A stretch of 7,255 nt of DNA from SHZT01 sp945889655. Lineage in GTDB: Bacteria; Gemmatimonadota; Gemmatimonadetes; Gemmatimonadales; GWC2-71-9. How positions within the stretch are numbered: position 1 is the first letter of the stretch; each line of letters begins with the position of its first letter. The position numbers were made by a program, and so were the translations under genes. Below are positions 1 through 6,247 of this stretch, one piece after another. The notes beneath the pieces are model-generated. The model saw nothing but the letters and a program-made list of their open reading frames with translations, was not told the origin of the DNA and did not search any database. The stretch is from positions 1 to 7,255 of the forward strand of contig CAMDCH010000130.1 in assembly GCA_945889655.1 (NCBI GenBank), read 5' to 3'.

Positions 1-2505
1 CGTCTTTCTCAGAACCTCGCCCGAATTGGCGAATCCGATCGACACCGTGAGGATGCAGACCCCGAGCCATACGCCCGCGAGCTGGATCGCCGGTAGATGA
101 AATGTCAGCTCGAACACCTGCGTGACCAGCGCCCAGCCAGCGACACCAGCGAGCACCACGCCGGTCAGCGCGGCGAGCGATCCCCACGCGAAGTACTCGG
201 TCAGCAGGATCTGGCGGATCTGGTTCCCCCGCGCGCCGAGCGTCTTCAGCAGGACGGCTTCCCGCACGCGCTGGAAGCGCGAGGCCGTGAGCGCACCGAT
301 CAGGATCACGAGCCCGCTCCCGATGCTGAACAGCGCCATGAAGCGGATGGCGAGCGACACCTTGCTCAGCACGCTGTCGAGCGTCTGCTGGATCAGCGTG
401 AGGTCCACCGTCGAAATGTTGGGATAGCTGATGACGAGGTCCCGCTGGATTTCGGCGCGGGTCGTGGGATCATCCACGTGCGTGAGCGTGACGAAGGTCT
501 GCGGCGCCTTGTCGAGCGGGCCGGGGCTGAAGACCACGAAGAAGTTGGGCTCGAACCGGGCCCAGGTCACCTTGCGGAGACTCGTGATGGCGGTCTCGAT
601 CAGGACCCCTTGCACGTCCCACGTGATATGGTCGCCCAGCTTCACGCCGAGCTCATCGGCGAGATCGACCTCCATCGAGATCTCGGGGCTGCTCGCCCCA
701 CTCCGTGCCCAGAACGCGCCGCCGACCACGACCTCGGCGCTGACGAGGGTGTCGCGATACGTGCTCCGGTACTCGCGGCGGAGTGCCCATCGGGCGGGGA
801 GCCGACCCGCGGCGTCCGGCTTGAGCTCGTTGATGCCGACGCCGTTGATCCGCGCGATGCGGGTCGGAACGATGGGCGTGAGTCTGAAAGAACGCGCCTG
901 GTGGGCCGCGAGCACCGTCTCGACACCCGGCCGCTGGTCAGACTGGATGTCGAACATCACCAGGTTCGGGCGGTCCGGGCTCGTGTCCACCGCGAACTGC
1001 CTCACCAGGTTGCGCTGGACGACGTAGAGTGTCGCGATCAGGAAAACGCCGAACCCGATCGCGAGGATCACTGCGACGGTCTGGTTCTGTGGCCGGAAGA
1101 GGTTGGCGACGCCCTGCCGTATCACGTAGCGCGCCCGGGAAGGGAAGTATCGGCGCGTGGCCCACATCAGCAGTCGCGCCGTGAGCCAGAGGATGAGCGT
1201 GGTGCCGATGAGCGCCCCCGCGAATCCCCAGCCCACCCGCGCATTCGGGGCCTGCCAGAGCGAGAGGAGCACCACGCCGGCGAGCAGTGCGAAGTAGACG
1301 AACCACCGCATCGGGTCGCGCCGGCCCTGCGCGGCATCGAACTCGTGCCTGAGCGCGCGCAGCGGGGTCACGGCCTTGAGGTCGAGGAGCGGCAACAGCG
1401 CGAACACCACCGCGGTGCCGACGCCGATCCCGAGACCCGCGAGCACGGTGGTCCAGCTGACCGACACCGAGACATCCAGCGGCAGGAAATCCCTGACGAC
1501 CAACGGCAGCACGAGTTGCACCACGATGCCGAGCGCGACGCCCGCCGAGGCGCCCACGAACCCGAGCGCGAGTGCCTGCAGGAGATAGATGGACAGCACG
1601 GTGTTCTGCGTCGCGCCGAGGCAGCGCAGCAGCGACGCGGTGTCGAGCTTCTCCTTCACGAACACGTTCACCGCGCTGCCCACGCCGATGCCGCCCAGCA
1701 TCAGCGCGATCAGGCCGACGAGCCCGAGGTACCGGGCCAGCCGGCTGAGGGCTTCGCTGAGATTCTCCTCCTGCTCGGCGACCGTATCGAAACCGATCTG
1801 GTGCGCCTGGAAGAGGGAATTGTGGCGATTGAGAAAGCGCTGGAGAGCGGGGCCGTCGGTCATGACCATGTAGGCCCGGTAGCTCGCCTGCGACCCGTAC
1901 TGGAGGAGGTTGGTCTCGTCCAGGAATTGCGCGGGGAGGAATACGCGCGGGCCGATGGCGGTCCGGATGCCCACGTCGCCGGGCGAGCTGGTCACTACGC
2001 CGCCCGCGACGAACGCGGCGTCACCGATCGTCAACGTGTCCCCGACTTTCGCGTTGAGCTGGATCAGGACGGCCGGGTCTACCAGGACCGTCCGGCCCGA
2101 TCGGAATGTCTTCCAGAGTCCCGCGGGATTCGTCTCGATCTCGCCGTAGTAGGGGAAGTCGCCTTCGACCGCGCGCACCTCGAAGAGCCGAGTAAGACCG
2201 CTCTTCGGTGCCAGCACCATGGAGGGGAAGCGGACCGCGCGCGACAACGGAACCCCGGCCGTCGCGAGGGAGTCGAGCAGCTTCGCGACGGGTTCCGGGA
2301 ACGCCTTGCGCGAGCGGAGCTCCACGTCGGCGCCGAGGAGGCTCCGGGCCTGGAGATGCACCGAGGCGGTCACGTTCTCGCTGAAGGAATTGATCGCGAC
2401 CAGCGCGGCGACGCCCAGGCTCACCGAGGCGAGATAGAGTGCCAGCCGGCGGCGGCTCCGCCGGCTTTCCCGCCAGGCCATCCTGAACGCGAACGGGATC
2501 TTCAT
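1..2505 (-). CDS. ybbP: YbbP-like ABC transporter permease (FtsX/MacB type), C-terminus cut by window edge
   Basis: Inner-membrane permease of an ABC exporter of the MacB/FtsX superfamily, matching the layout of COG3127. I translated the frame from the ATG at 2505 to base 1: 835 codons with no stop. Hydrophobic segments lie near residues 21-41, 258-279, 305-332, 352-372, 400-415, 425-447, 476-496, 720-742, 772-792 and 806-826. That is about ten TM helices. Two large extracytoplasmic domains fall at about 42-257 and 497-719, as in YbbP. The N-terminus (MKIPFAFRMAWRESRRSRRR) and the FtsX-like sequences KEKLDTASLLRCLGAT (about 284-299) and REAVLLKTLGARGNQI (about 749-764) are typical of the family. 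The visible end, SGEVLRKT, resembles the usual extreme C-terminus, so only a few residues are likely missing. The start overlaps the ATPase stop as ATGA, indicating translational coupling; no Shine-Dalgarno is visible. The substrate is unknown; the neighbouring esterase suggests lipid-like molecules (inference). Confidence 0.93.
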   Translation of the reverse strand, partial: MKIPFAFRMAWRESRRSRRRLALYLASVSLGVAALVAINSFSENVTASVHLQARSLLGADVELRSRKAFPEPVAKLLDSLATAGVPLSRAVRFPSMVLAPKSGLTRLFEVRAVEGDFPYYGEIETNPAGLWKTFRSGRTVLVDPAVLIQLNAKVGDTLTIGDAAFVAGGVVTSSPGDVGIRTAIGPRVFLPAQFLDETNLLQYGSQASYRAYMVMTDGPALQRFLNRHNSLFQAHQIGFDTVAEQEENLSEALSRLARYLGLVGLIALMLGGIGVGSAVNVFVKEKLDTASLLRCLGATQNTVLSIYLLQALALGFVGASAGVALGIVVQLVLPLVVRDFLPLDVSVSVSWTTVLAGLGIGVGTAVVFALLPLLDLKAVTPLRALRHEFDAAQGRRDPMRWFVYFALLAGVVLLSLWQAPNARVGWGFAGALIGTTLILWLTARLLMWATRRYFPSRARYVIRQGVANLFRPQNQTVAVILAIGFGVFLIATLYVVQRNLVRQFAVDTSPDRPNLVMFDIQSDQRPGVETVLAAHQARSFRLTPIVPTRIARINGVGINELKPDAAGRLPARWALRREYRSTYRDTLVSAEVVVGGAFWARSGASSPEISMEVDLADELGVKLGDHITWDVQGVLIETAITSLRKVTWARFEPNFFVVFSPGPLDKAPQTFVTLTHVDDPTTRAEIQRDLVISYPNISTVDLTLIQQTLDSVLSKVSLAIRFMALFSIGSGLVILIGALTASRFQRVREAVLLKTLGARGNQIRQILLTEYFAWGSLAALTGVVLAGVAGWALVTQVFELTFHLPAIQLAGVWLGVCILTVSIGFANSGEVLRKT

Positions 2506-3182
2506 CGCGGGTTGAGCGTGTCGGAAACGACCGCACCGGCCGCCAGCCGGATCACGCGCCGGGCGCGCGCGGCGAGCGCCGGATCGTGCGTGACGAGGAC
2601 CAGCGTGGTCTTCGTGTCCCGGTTCAGCTCCTCCATCAGCTCGATGACCTTGCGACCGGTCTCGGTGTCGAGGCTGCCGGTGGGCTCGTCCGCGAGCAGC
2701 AGCTTCGGCTCGCTGGCGAATGCGCGCGCCAACCCCACGCGCTGTTGCTCGCCGCCGGACAGTTGCGTGGGATAGTGGTGAATGCGATCGGCCAGGCCAA
2801 CACGTTCGAGGAGCGTGACAGCACGTTCAGGTGGCGCGTGCCCGCCCCGCAGCTCCATCGGCACCAGTACATTCTCGAGCGCCGTGAGTGTCGGAATGAG
2901 CTGAAAAGTCTGGAACACGAATCCCACCTTCTCCGCGCGGATGCGTGCACGCTCGTCTTCCGAGAGGCTGCCGAGGTCGTGCCCGTCGAGACGGACCTGC
3001 CCCTTCGTGGGCCGGTCGAGTCCCGCGAGGAGGCCGAGCAATGTGGTCTTGCCGCTGCCTGAGGGGCCGATGATCGCGACGAAACTTTCCGGCTCGATCG
3101 CGAGATTAACTTCCCTCAGCACCGTGAGCGGCTTCCCACCACTCAGATAGGTCTGCTCGAGATTGATCGCTTCGAGAATCAT
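2502..3182 (-). CDS. ybbA: YbbA-like ABC transporter ATP-binding protein
   Basis: Cytoplasmic ATPase of the MacB/LolD/YbbA group, partner of the permease just downstream. From the ATG at 3182 it is 226 aa, normal for the family. All motifs are intact: Walker A GPSGSGKTT (39-47), Q-loop glutamine in FVFQTFQLIP (about 91), signature LSGGEQQR (141-148), Walker B LLLADE (161-166), D-loop SLD (170-172) and H-loop histidine in VTHDP (199). The protein should therefore hydrolyse ATP. A GTG six codons upstream (3200) would add MDRFRP; I prefer the ATG because family members begin close to the motif ILEAINLEQTY. Neither start has a good ribosome binding site. On the minus strand a TAGATT hexamer ends 7 nt before the ATG, which would suit a leaderless transcript (inference). 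It forms an operon with the permease (4-bp overlap) and is divergent from the TesA-like gene, whose start codon overlaps its own. Confidence 0.93.
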   Translation of the reverse strand: MILEAINLEQTYLSGGKPLTVLREVNLAIEPESFVAIIGPSGSGKTTLLGLLAGLDRPTKGQVRLDGHDLGSLSEDERARIRAEKVGFVFQTFQLIPTLTALENVLVPMELRGGHAPPERAVTLLERVGLADRIHHYPTQLSGGEQQRVGLARAFASEPKLLLADEPTGSLDTETGRKVIELMEELNRDTKTTLVLVTHDPALAARARRVIRLAAGAVVSDTLNPR

Positions 3183-3906
3183 GGGCCGGAATCTATCCAC
3201 GGCACTGGCGCTCTGGCTTGGCCTCGCCTGCTCTCAGAAGGCCGCCGACCCCGGGCGCAAGCCCGGGGATAACGGACCCTCCGCCCAGACGGGTGCTCCC
3301 GTACCGAGCAACCCCGGGCTTGCGCCCGGGGTTGGCGGCAACGAGCGACCCATCGTCTTGTTTTTTGGGACCAGTCTTACTGCGGGGTTAGGGCTTGACC
3401 CCGAAGCGGCGTACCCCGCGCTCATCCAGCGCAAACTCGATTCGGCGAAGCTCCCGTTCCGCGCGGTGAACGCTGGAGTCTCCGGCGAGACATCTGCCGC
3501 GGGACTCCGGCGCATTGACTGGATTCTCAATCAGCCGGTCGCCGTGCTCGTGCTCGAGCTAGGAGCCAACGATGCCCTCCGCGGGCTCGCGCTGGAGGCC
3601 GCGAAGGACAACCTCCAGGAGATCATCAACCGCACCCGCGCGAAGAACCCCGGTGTGAAGATCGTGGTCGCGGGCATGCAGGCGCCACCCAACCTCGGCA
3701 GCCGCTATACCGGCGAGTTCCGGCAGATGTTCGTGGATCTCGCGCGGGCCAACAATGCCGCGCTGATACCGTTCCTGCTCGAAGGCGTCGGTGGCGTGGA
3801 CTCGCTCAACCAGGGGGATGGCATCCATCCCAATCTGCGCGGCGAGCGAATCGTCGCGGCCAACGTCTGGAAGACCCTCGAACCCGTGCTTCGCAGTGAG
3901 AAGTGA
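3181..3906 (+). CDS. tesA: TesA-like SGNH-hydrolase lipoprotein (arylesterase / lysophospholipase L1 family)
   Basis: Esterase of the GDSL/SGNH family, 241 aa from the ATG at 3181. The N-terminus is a short lipoprotein signal: basic residue R3, hydrophobic stretch L5-A16, lipobox LGLA with Cys17. Ser18 follows, so by the E. coli +2 rule inner-membrane retention is not expected (inference). A Gly/Pro-rich linker (about 18-56) leads into the catalytic domain. Block I reads FGTSLTAG with Ser65 as nucleophile; Thr replaces the usual Asp of GDS. Block II contains Gly102 in VSGET, block III is GAND with Asn130, and block V is DGIHP with Asp213 and His216. All four catalytic or oxyanion residues are present. 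The linker is partly encoded by two inverted GC-rich hairpin repeats. A TTG at 3163 could add six residues, but the ATG gives the more normal signal. The 3' end, including the stop, lies in a GTGAGAA heptad repeat. Divergence from ybbAP matches E. coli and suggests shared function. The true substrate cannot be read from sequence. Confidence 0.9.
   Translation: MGRNLSTALALWLGLACSQKAADPGRKPGDNGPSAQTGAPVPSNPGLAPGVGGNERPIVLFFGTSLTAGLGLDPEAAYPALIQRKLDSAKLPFRAVNAGVSGETSAAGLRRIDWILNQPVAVLVLELGANDALRGLALEAAKDNLQEIINRTRAKNPGVKIVVAGMQAPPNLGSRYTGEFRQMFVDLARANNAALIPFLLEGVGGVDSLNQGDGIHPNLRGERIVAANVWKTLEPVLRSEK
3249..3268. repeat. REP-like GC hairpin, copy A (inside lipoprotein linker)
   Basis: A perfect 8-bp stem CCCCGGGC/GCCCGGGG closes a GCAA tetraloop (GNRA type). 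It is translated as residues about 23-30 (DPGRKPGD) of the TesA-like lipoprotein, between the lipobox and the catalytic domain. It is the exact reverse complement of the 20-nt copy at 3312-3331. Confidence 0.85.
3312..3331. repeat. REP-like GC hairpin, copy B, inverted relative to copy A
   Basis: Same 8-bp stem CCCCGGGC/GCCCGGGG with loop TTGC, in inverted orientation to 3249-3268. With one extra matching base the pair gives a 21-bp inverted repeat (3248-3268 and 3312-3332) with a 43-nt spacer. It encodes about residues 44-51 (NPGLAPGV) of the linker. Confidence 0.85.
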
Positions 3907-3972
3907 GACGTGAGAAGTGAGAAGGGCTTCCCTTCACACCTCCTTCTCACTTCTTACTTCTTACTTCTCACT
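3895..3972. repeat. Long hairpin of GTGAGAA heptads between tesA-like and FAH genes
   Basis: The left arm (3895-3925) is four successive heptads of the form GTGAGAA/GTGAGAC. The right arm (3942-3972) carries four inverted heptads (TTCTCAC/TTCTTAC). Arms match at 28 of 31 positions, and two of the three differences become G-U pairs in the plus-strand RNA, so 30 of 31 can pair. The loop is 16 nt and can form a small AAGGG/CCCTT hairpin. The left arm supplies the last codons and the TGA stop of the esterase. The right arm ends 2 nt before the FAH ribosome binding site. It may act as a terminator, a processing site or a mobile repeat. There is no clean U-tract. Confidence 0.8.
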
Positions 3973-3974
3973 CC

Positions 3975-3980
3975 AGAGGA
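3975..3980 (+). promoter_or_regulatory. Ribosome binding site of the FAH-family gene
   Basis: AGAGGA ends 3 nt before the ATG at 3984, a rather short spacing. It sits directly after the right arm of the heptad hairpin, so folding of that hairpin could affect access to it (inference). Confidence 0.55.
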
Positions 3981-3983
3981 TGC

Positions 3984-4607
3984 ATGAATCGTCCCGGGAA
4001 GATCATCTGTGTGGGCAGGAACTACGCGGCGCACGCGAAAGAGCTCGGCAACGACGTTCCAGAGAAACCGCTCTTCTTCTACAAGCCCCATTCATCCATC
4101 ATCGCCAACGGTGAGCCGATCATCCTTCCACCGACCAGCATGTCGAAACAGATCGAGCACGAGGCGGAGGTAGGGGTTGTCATCGGCCAGCGGCTGCGCA
4201 ACGTGGACGAGGCGGGGGCGCGGAAGGGAATCGCCGGTCTCACCTGCGTGAACGACGTCACCGCCCGCGACCTCCAGCGGACCGACGGCCACTGGATACG
4301 GGCCAAGGGGTTCGACACCTTCTGCCCCTGGGGACCGAAGATCGTCCCGTTCCCGGCGGACGACGCGCTGAACCGGATGGAAGTGATCTGTCGGGTGAAT
4401 GGGAAGGAACGCCAGCACGGCAAGGTCGCCGACATGGTCTTCAAGATCCCGTTCCTGGTCAGCTACCTCTCCCAGGTGATGACGCTGGAGCCGGGAGACC
4501 TGATCGCAACCGGCACGCCCGAGGGTGTCGGCCCACTGGTGGACGGCGATGTGGTGGAGGTCGAAGTGACCGGTGTGGGAGTACTGAAGAACGCAGTGAG
4601 GAAGTAA
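3984..4607 (+). CDS. Fumarylacetoacetate hydrolase (FAH) family protein, FAHD1/acylpyruvase-like
   Basis: A cytosolic metal-dependent enzyme of the FAH fold, 207 aa, the short single-domain form. Family members include acylpyruvases, oxaloacetate decarboxylases and the 2-hydroxyhepta-2,4-diene-1,7-dioate isomerase of aromatic degradation. The N-terminus KIICVGRNYAAHAKELG is characteristic of FAHD1-like proteins. Metal ligands are visible as Glu60 and Glu62 in EHEAEVGVVIG, and Asp91 in NDVTARDLQ. Lys34 in FYKP and the ATGTPEGVG loop (175-183) are conserved active-site elements. There is no signal peptide. The start is supported by AGAGGA just upstream and by the family N-terminus; an ATG at 3980 is in another frame. 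It lies 77 bp after the esterase gene on the same strand, so co-transcription is possible, but a strong hairpin fills the gap. No aromatic-degradation genes are nearby, so a housekeeping acylpyruvase/oxaloacetate role is more likely than a pathway-specific one (inference). Confidence 0.92.
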   Translation: MNRPGKIICVGRNYAAHAKELGNDVPEKPLFFYKPHSSIIANGEPIILPPTSMSKQIEHEAEVGVVIGQRLRNVDEAGARKGIAGLTCVNDVTARDLQRTDGHWIRAKGFDTFCPWGPKIVPFPADDALNRMEVICRVNGKERQHGKVADMVFKIPFLVSYLSQVMTLEPGDLIATGTPEGVGPLVDGDVVEVEVTGVGVLKNAVRK

Positions 4608-4613
4608 GAAAGA
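4592..4613. repeat. Degenerate GTGAGAA-type heptad copy at the FAH 3' end
   Basis: CGCAGTGAG at 4592-4600 is identical to 3892-3900 at the end of the esterase gene. It is followed by GAAGTAAGAA, which is the same heptad pattern with one extra base. As at the esterase gene, the repeat supplies the final lysine codon and the stop codon. The copy is short, so chance is possible. Confidence 0.45.
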
Positions 4614-4631
4614 GCGGCCGATTGGTCGGAC

Positions 4632-4768
4632 GCCGAGGGGAGTGGTTGCGGAGAGCCGCAGAGCGCGAGGCACCCGGCCGGCACCCTGGGAACCCTGAAA
4701 GCTGGCTCCGTCAGGTGCCGGTCGAGTGCTTCGCGATCAGCGGCGAACCCGCAACCGCTCCCCTCGGC
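4632..4768. repeat. 137-nt long imperfect palindrome between convergent genes
   Basis: The outer stem pairs 4632-4651 with 4749-4768: 19 Watson-Crick pairs and one G-U pair out of 20. After a small internal loop (3 nt against 4 nt), the inner stem pairs 4655-4685 with 4714-4744: 26 Watson-Crick, 2 G-U and 3 mismatches in 31 positions. The apical loop is 28 nt (4686-4713). It nearly fills the 179-bp gap between the FAH stop (4607) and the stop of LVIVD paralogue 1 (4787). It contains no convincing gene. Possible roles are a bidirectional transcription barrier, a structured RNA, or a MITE/REPIN-like element. No T-tract flanks it, so it is not a textbook terminator. Confidence 0.8.
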
Positions 4769-4786
4769 TCCGGTCCAGCTGCAAAA

Positions 4787-6199
4787 TCAAGAAGTAACCT
4801 TTTTCCGAAGCCCATCCGGCCCGTTGTCCCAATCCTGGACCGACGAGATGTTCGGCACGCCCCACTGGTGGCCGTTCCAGCCGTTGAAGCCTTCCATCTT
4901 GAACGCCCAGAACCCCGTCACGAAATCCGTCGCGACGATGAGTCCATCGGCGTTGCGCACCTGCGGGCTCCACACGCCGAAAGCCTTTTCCTGGGTGGAC
5001 TTCGCGTTGGGGCCGTCCCACGTATCGTAGTTGGCGACGGTATACGGGTTCGTGGGATCCATCATGTTGAACACCTGGAGCCCGGTGTCGTACGAGCCGA
5101 CGAATACGTACGGCCAGCGCACTTCCATGTTATGGGCATACGAGGACCAGTCGGCCGTCCACGCGCCGACCGGCCGGGTCACCACCGGCTGCGTTCCGTC
5201 CAGCGCCGGCTTCAGGTCCCACATCAGCAGGGGTGAGTACCGGTACTCGGTCTCTGTCACCGCGAAGCGCCCCGTGGGGTCCGGCGTAAACGTGTGGCCG
5301 CCGCGGACGCCGGAGTGGCGCATGGTCGCGATCAGCTTGGGCTCGTTGAGATTGGTGATGTCATAGACGTAGTAACCGCCCGAGCCCGCGCCATAGAACC
5401 GGTCGCTCTGGGTTTCGGGATGGAAGCCCACGTAGAAGTCGTGATAGCCCCCGCCCTCGGACGGGTTCGGGATCTTGCTCACCAGCGCGTCCTTGCCACC
5501 GGTCGCGACCGCCTTGTCGATGTCGTACGCGTGCGCGAACCGCCCGCCCGACACCGTGCTCAGCATCAGCGCCATGCCGTTCGAATGCTTGTACGTGAAG
5601 TTTTCGTGAAAGCCGCCGGGGAACTGCGGCTCGTTAATGCGCGCGACTTCCTTGATCTTCGTCGTATCGGGCAGGCCCGTCACGTCGAAGAAGATCGCGC
5701 CCAGCTCCCGGTGCGGCCCGCCTTCACCGAATTGGAAGCTCTGCATGAAGTAGTACCGGCCCTTGCTCTTGGCATACATCGGGCCCAGCGCGCCCGAGCC
5801 TCGGCCCAGCTCGGCGTTCTCGATCTTCCAGTCGTAAATCATCACTGGCTTGGACGGATCCTTGATGCTCAGGATATAGAACCCCGTAGGCGCGAACCGG
5901 TGGCAGATGTACACGAAGGGGCGGGAGAGCTCCTGCTCCATCGTGATGTCCGCGGTGCGCGTCCCGAGCACCTGCAGCGCCTCGTTGATCGGGGTCGTCC
6001 GTGCCGCGGCTGCGGCCGCCGCGTTCGGGTTCGGCGCCTGGTTGGTTGCCGCCATCTGTGGCTCGGCGCCACCTAGCGGCATGTGCGAGATGATCGTCAT
6101 GTTCCGGCTGCCCTGTTGCCCGGCCGGGGCCTGCGCCGCGAGCGGTGTCACCGCCGCAACTCCTGCTATCGCGAAAACTCCCAGTACCACTCGACGCAT
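4787..6199 (-). CDS. Secreted LVIVD-repeat beta-propeller protein (paralogue 1)
   Basis: A 470-aa exported protein of unknown function. The N-terminus MRRVVLGVFAIAGVAAVTPLAAQAPAG is a clear Sec signal with likely cleavage after AQA (about residue 24). The start at 6199 is set by GGGAGGT a few bases upstream; a GTG at 6241 would put 14 residues before the signal and lacks such a site. An Ala-rich low-complexity linker (NPNAAAAAAAR, about 57-67) precedes the folded part. The body shows repeated strand-turn units of LVIVD/beta-propeller type, for example GFYILSIKDPSKPVMIYDW, YYVYDITNLNEPKLIATM and GLQVFNMMDPTNPYTVANY. Conserved histidines appear in GGFHENFTYKHSNG, GGYHDFY, GGHTF and AHNMEVRWPYVFVG. 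The C-terminus is NGHQWGVPNISSVQDWDNGPDG plus a short basic tail. The upstream gene on the same strand is a paralogue, 70 bp away, so they are likely one operon. I assign no enzymatic activity; metal binding by the histidines is only a guess. Confidence 0.9.
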   Translation of the reverse strand: MRRVVLGVFAIAGVAAVTPLAAQAPAGQQGSRNMTIISHMPLGGAEPQMAATNQAPNPNAAAAAAARTTPINEALQVLGTRTADITMEQELSRPFVYICHRFAPTGFYILSIKDPSKPVMIYDWKIENAELGRGSGALGPMYAKSKGRYYFMQSFQFGEGGPHRELGAIFFDVTGLPDTTKIKEVARINEPQFPGGFHENFTYKHSNGMALMLSTVSGGRFAHAYDIDKAVATGGKDALVSKIPNPSEGGGYHDFYVGFHPETQSDRFYGAGSGGYYVYDITNLNEPKLIATMRHSGVRGGHTFTPDPTGRFAVTETEYRYSPLLMWDLKPALDGTQPVVTRPVGAWTADWSSYAHNMEVRWPYVFVGSYDTGLQVFNMMDPTNPYTVANYDTWDGPNAKSTQEKAFGVWSPQVRNADGLIVATDFVTGFWAFKMEGFNGWNGHQWGVPNISSVQDWDNGPDGLRKKVTS

Positions 6200-6202
6200 C
6201 TG

Positions 6203-6209
6203 ACCTCCC
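6203..6209 (-). promoter_or_regulatory. Strong Shine-Dalgarno of LVIVD paralogue 1
   Basis: On the minus strand GGGAGGT lies 3 nt before the ATG at 6199. It is the best ribosome binding site in the window. It decides the start of the protein and places the signal peptide at the very N-terminus. Confidence 0.75.
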
Positions 6210-6214
6210 GTAAG

Positions 6215-6234
6215 AAGAAGCCGTCGTGCTTCTT
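6215..6234 (-). other. Hairpin in the leader between the two LVIVD genes
   Basis: On the minus strand AAGAAGC and GCTTCTT form a perfect 7-bp stem around a 6-nt loop (ACGACG), followed by CTTAC. It lies 36 nt after the stop of paralogue 2 and just before the Shine-Dalgarno of paralogue 1. It could be a weak attenuator or an mRNA-processing stem. It has no U-run strong enough to call a terminator. Confidence 0.4.
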
Positions 6235-6247
6235 GAATCACTGATTC
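6235..6247. promoter_or_regulatory. GAATCA-C-TGATTC palindrome, possible operator
   Basis: A perfect 13-bp palindrome with 6-bp arms around one central base. It sits in the 70-bp gap between the two LVIVD genes, next to the leader hairpin. It would suit a dimeric regulator or be the base of an RNA stem. No family is recognised, and chance is possible. Confidence 0.3.

Noticed and set aside
97..2775. 892-codon open frame on the plus strand, antisense to the permease and part of the ATPase
   Set aside because: Its codons pair exactly with those of the minus-strand permease frame. The product is Arg/Glu/His-rich low complexity with no domain. The minus strand gives a full permease with TM helices, so this is a GC-bias shadow.
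3163..3180. TTG start six codons upstream for the TesA-like gene
   Set aside because: The ATG at 3181 gives a compact lipoprotein signal with the basic residue near the N-terminus; the TTG has no better ribosome binding site. It cannot be fully excluded.
3183..3200. GTG start at 3200 for the ABC ATPase
   Set aside because: It adds six residues before the usual family N-terminus and has no Shine-Dalgarno. Possible but less likely than the ATG.
3895..3972. CRISPR array or simple microsatellite
   Set aside because: Units are only 7 nt with no spacers, and the second half is inverted relative to the first, which a CRISPR or a plain tandem repeat would not give.
4632..4768. Integron attC site
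   Set aside because: Length and imperfect pairing would suit attC, but the stem bases do not read GTTRRRY/RYYYAAC (GTTGCGG and CCGCAAC instead), and there is no integrase or cassette array.
4622..5236. 204-codon plus-strand frame across the palindrome and the 3' end of LVIVD paralogue 1
   Set aside because: It runs antisense to a well-supported gene, has a composition typical of shadow frames, and begins in the palindrome with no ribosome binding site.
5294..6076. 260-codon plus-strand frame opposite LVIVD paralogue 1
   Set aside because: Antisense to a secreted propeller protein with clear repeats; the product is Arg/Val/Ala-rich with no recognisable motif.
6200..6241. GTG start at 6241 for LVIVD paralogue 1
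   Set aside because: It would bury the signal peptide behind 14 residues, and the strong GGGAGGT site points to the ATG at 6199.
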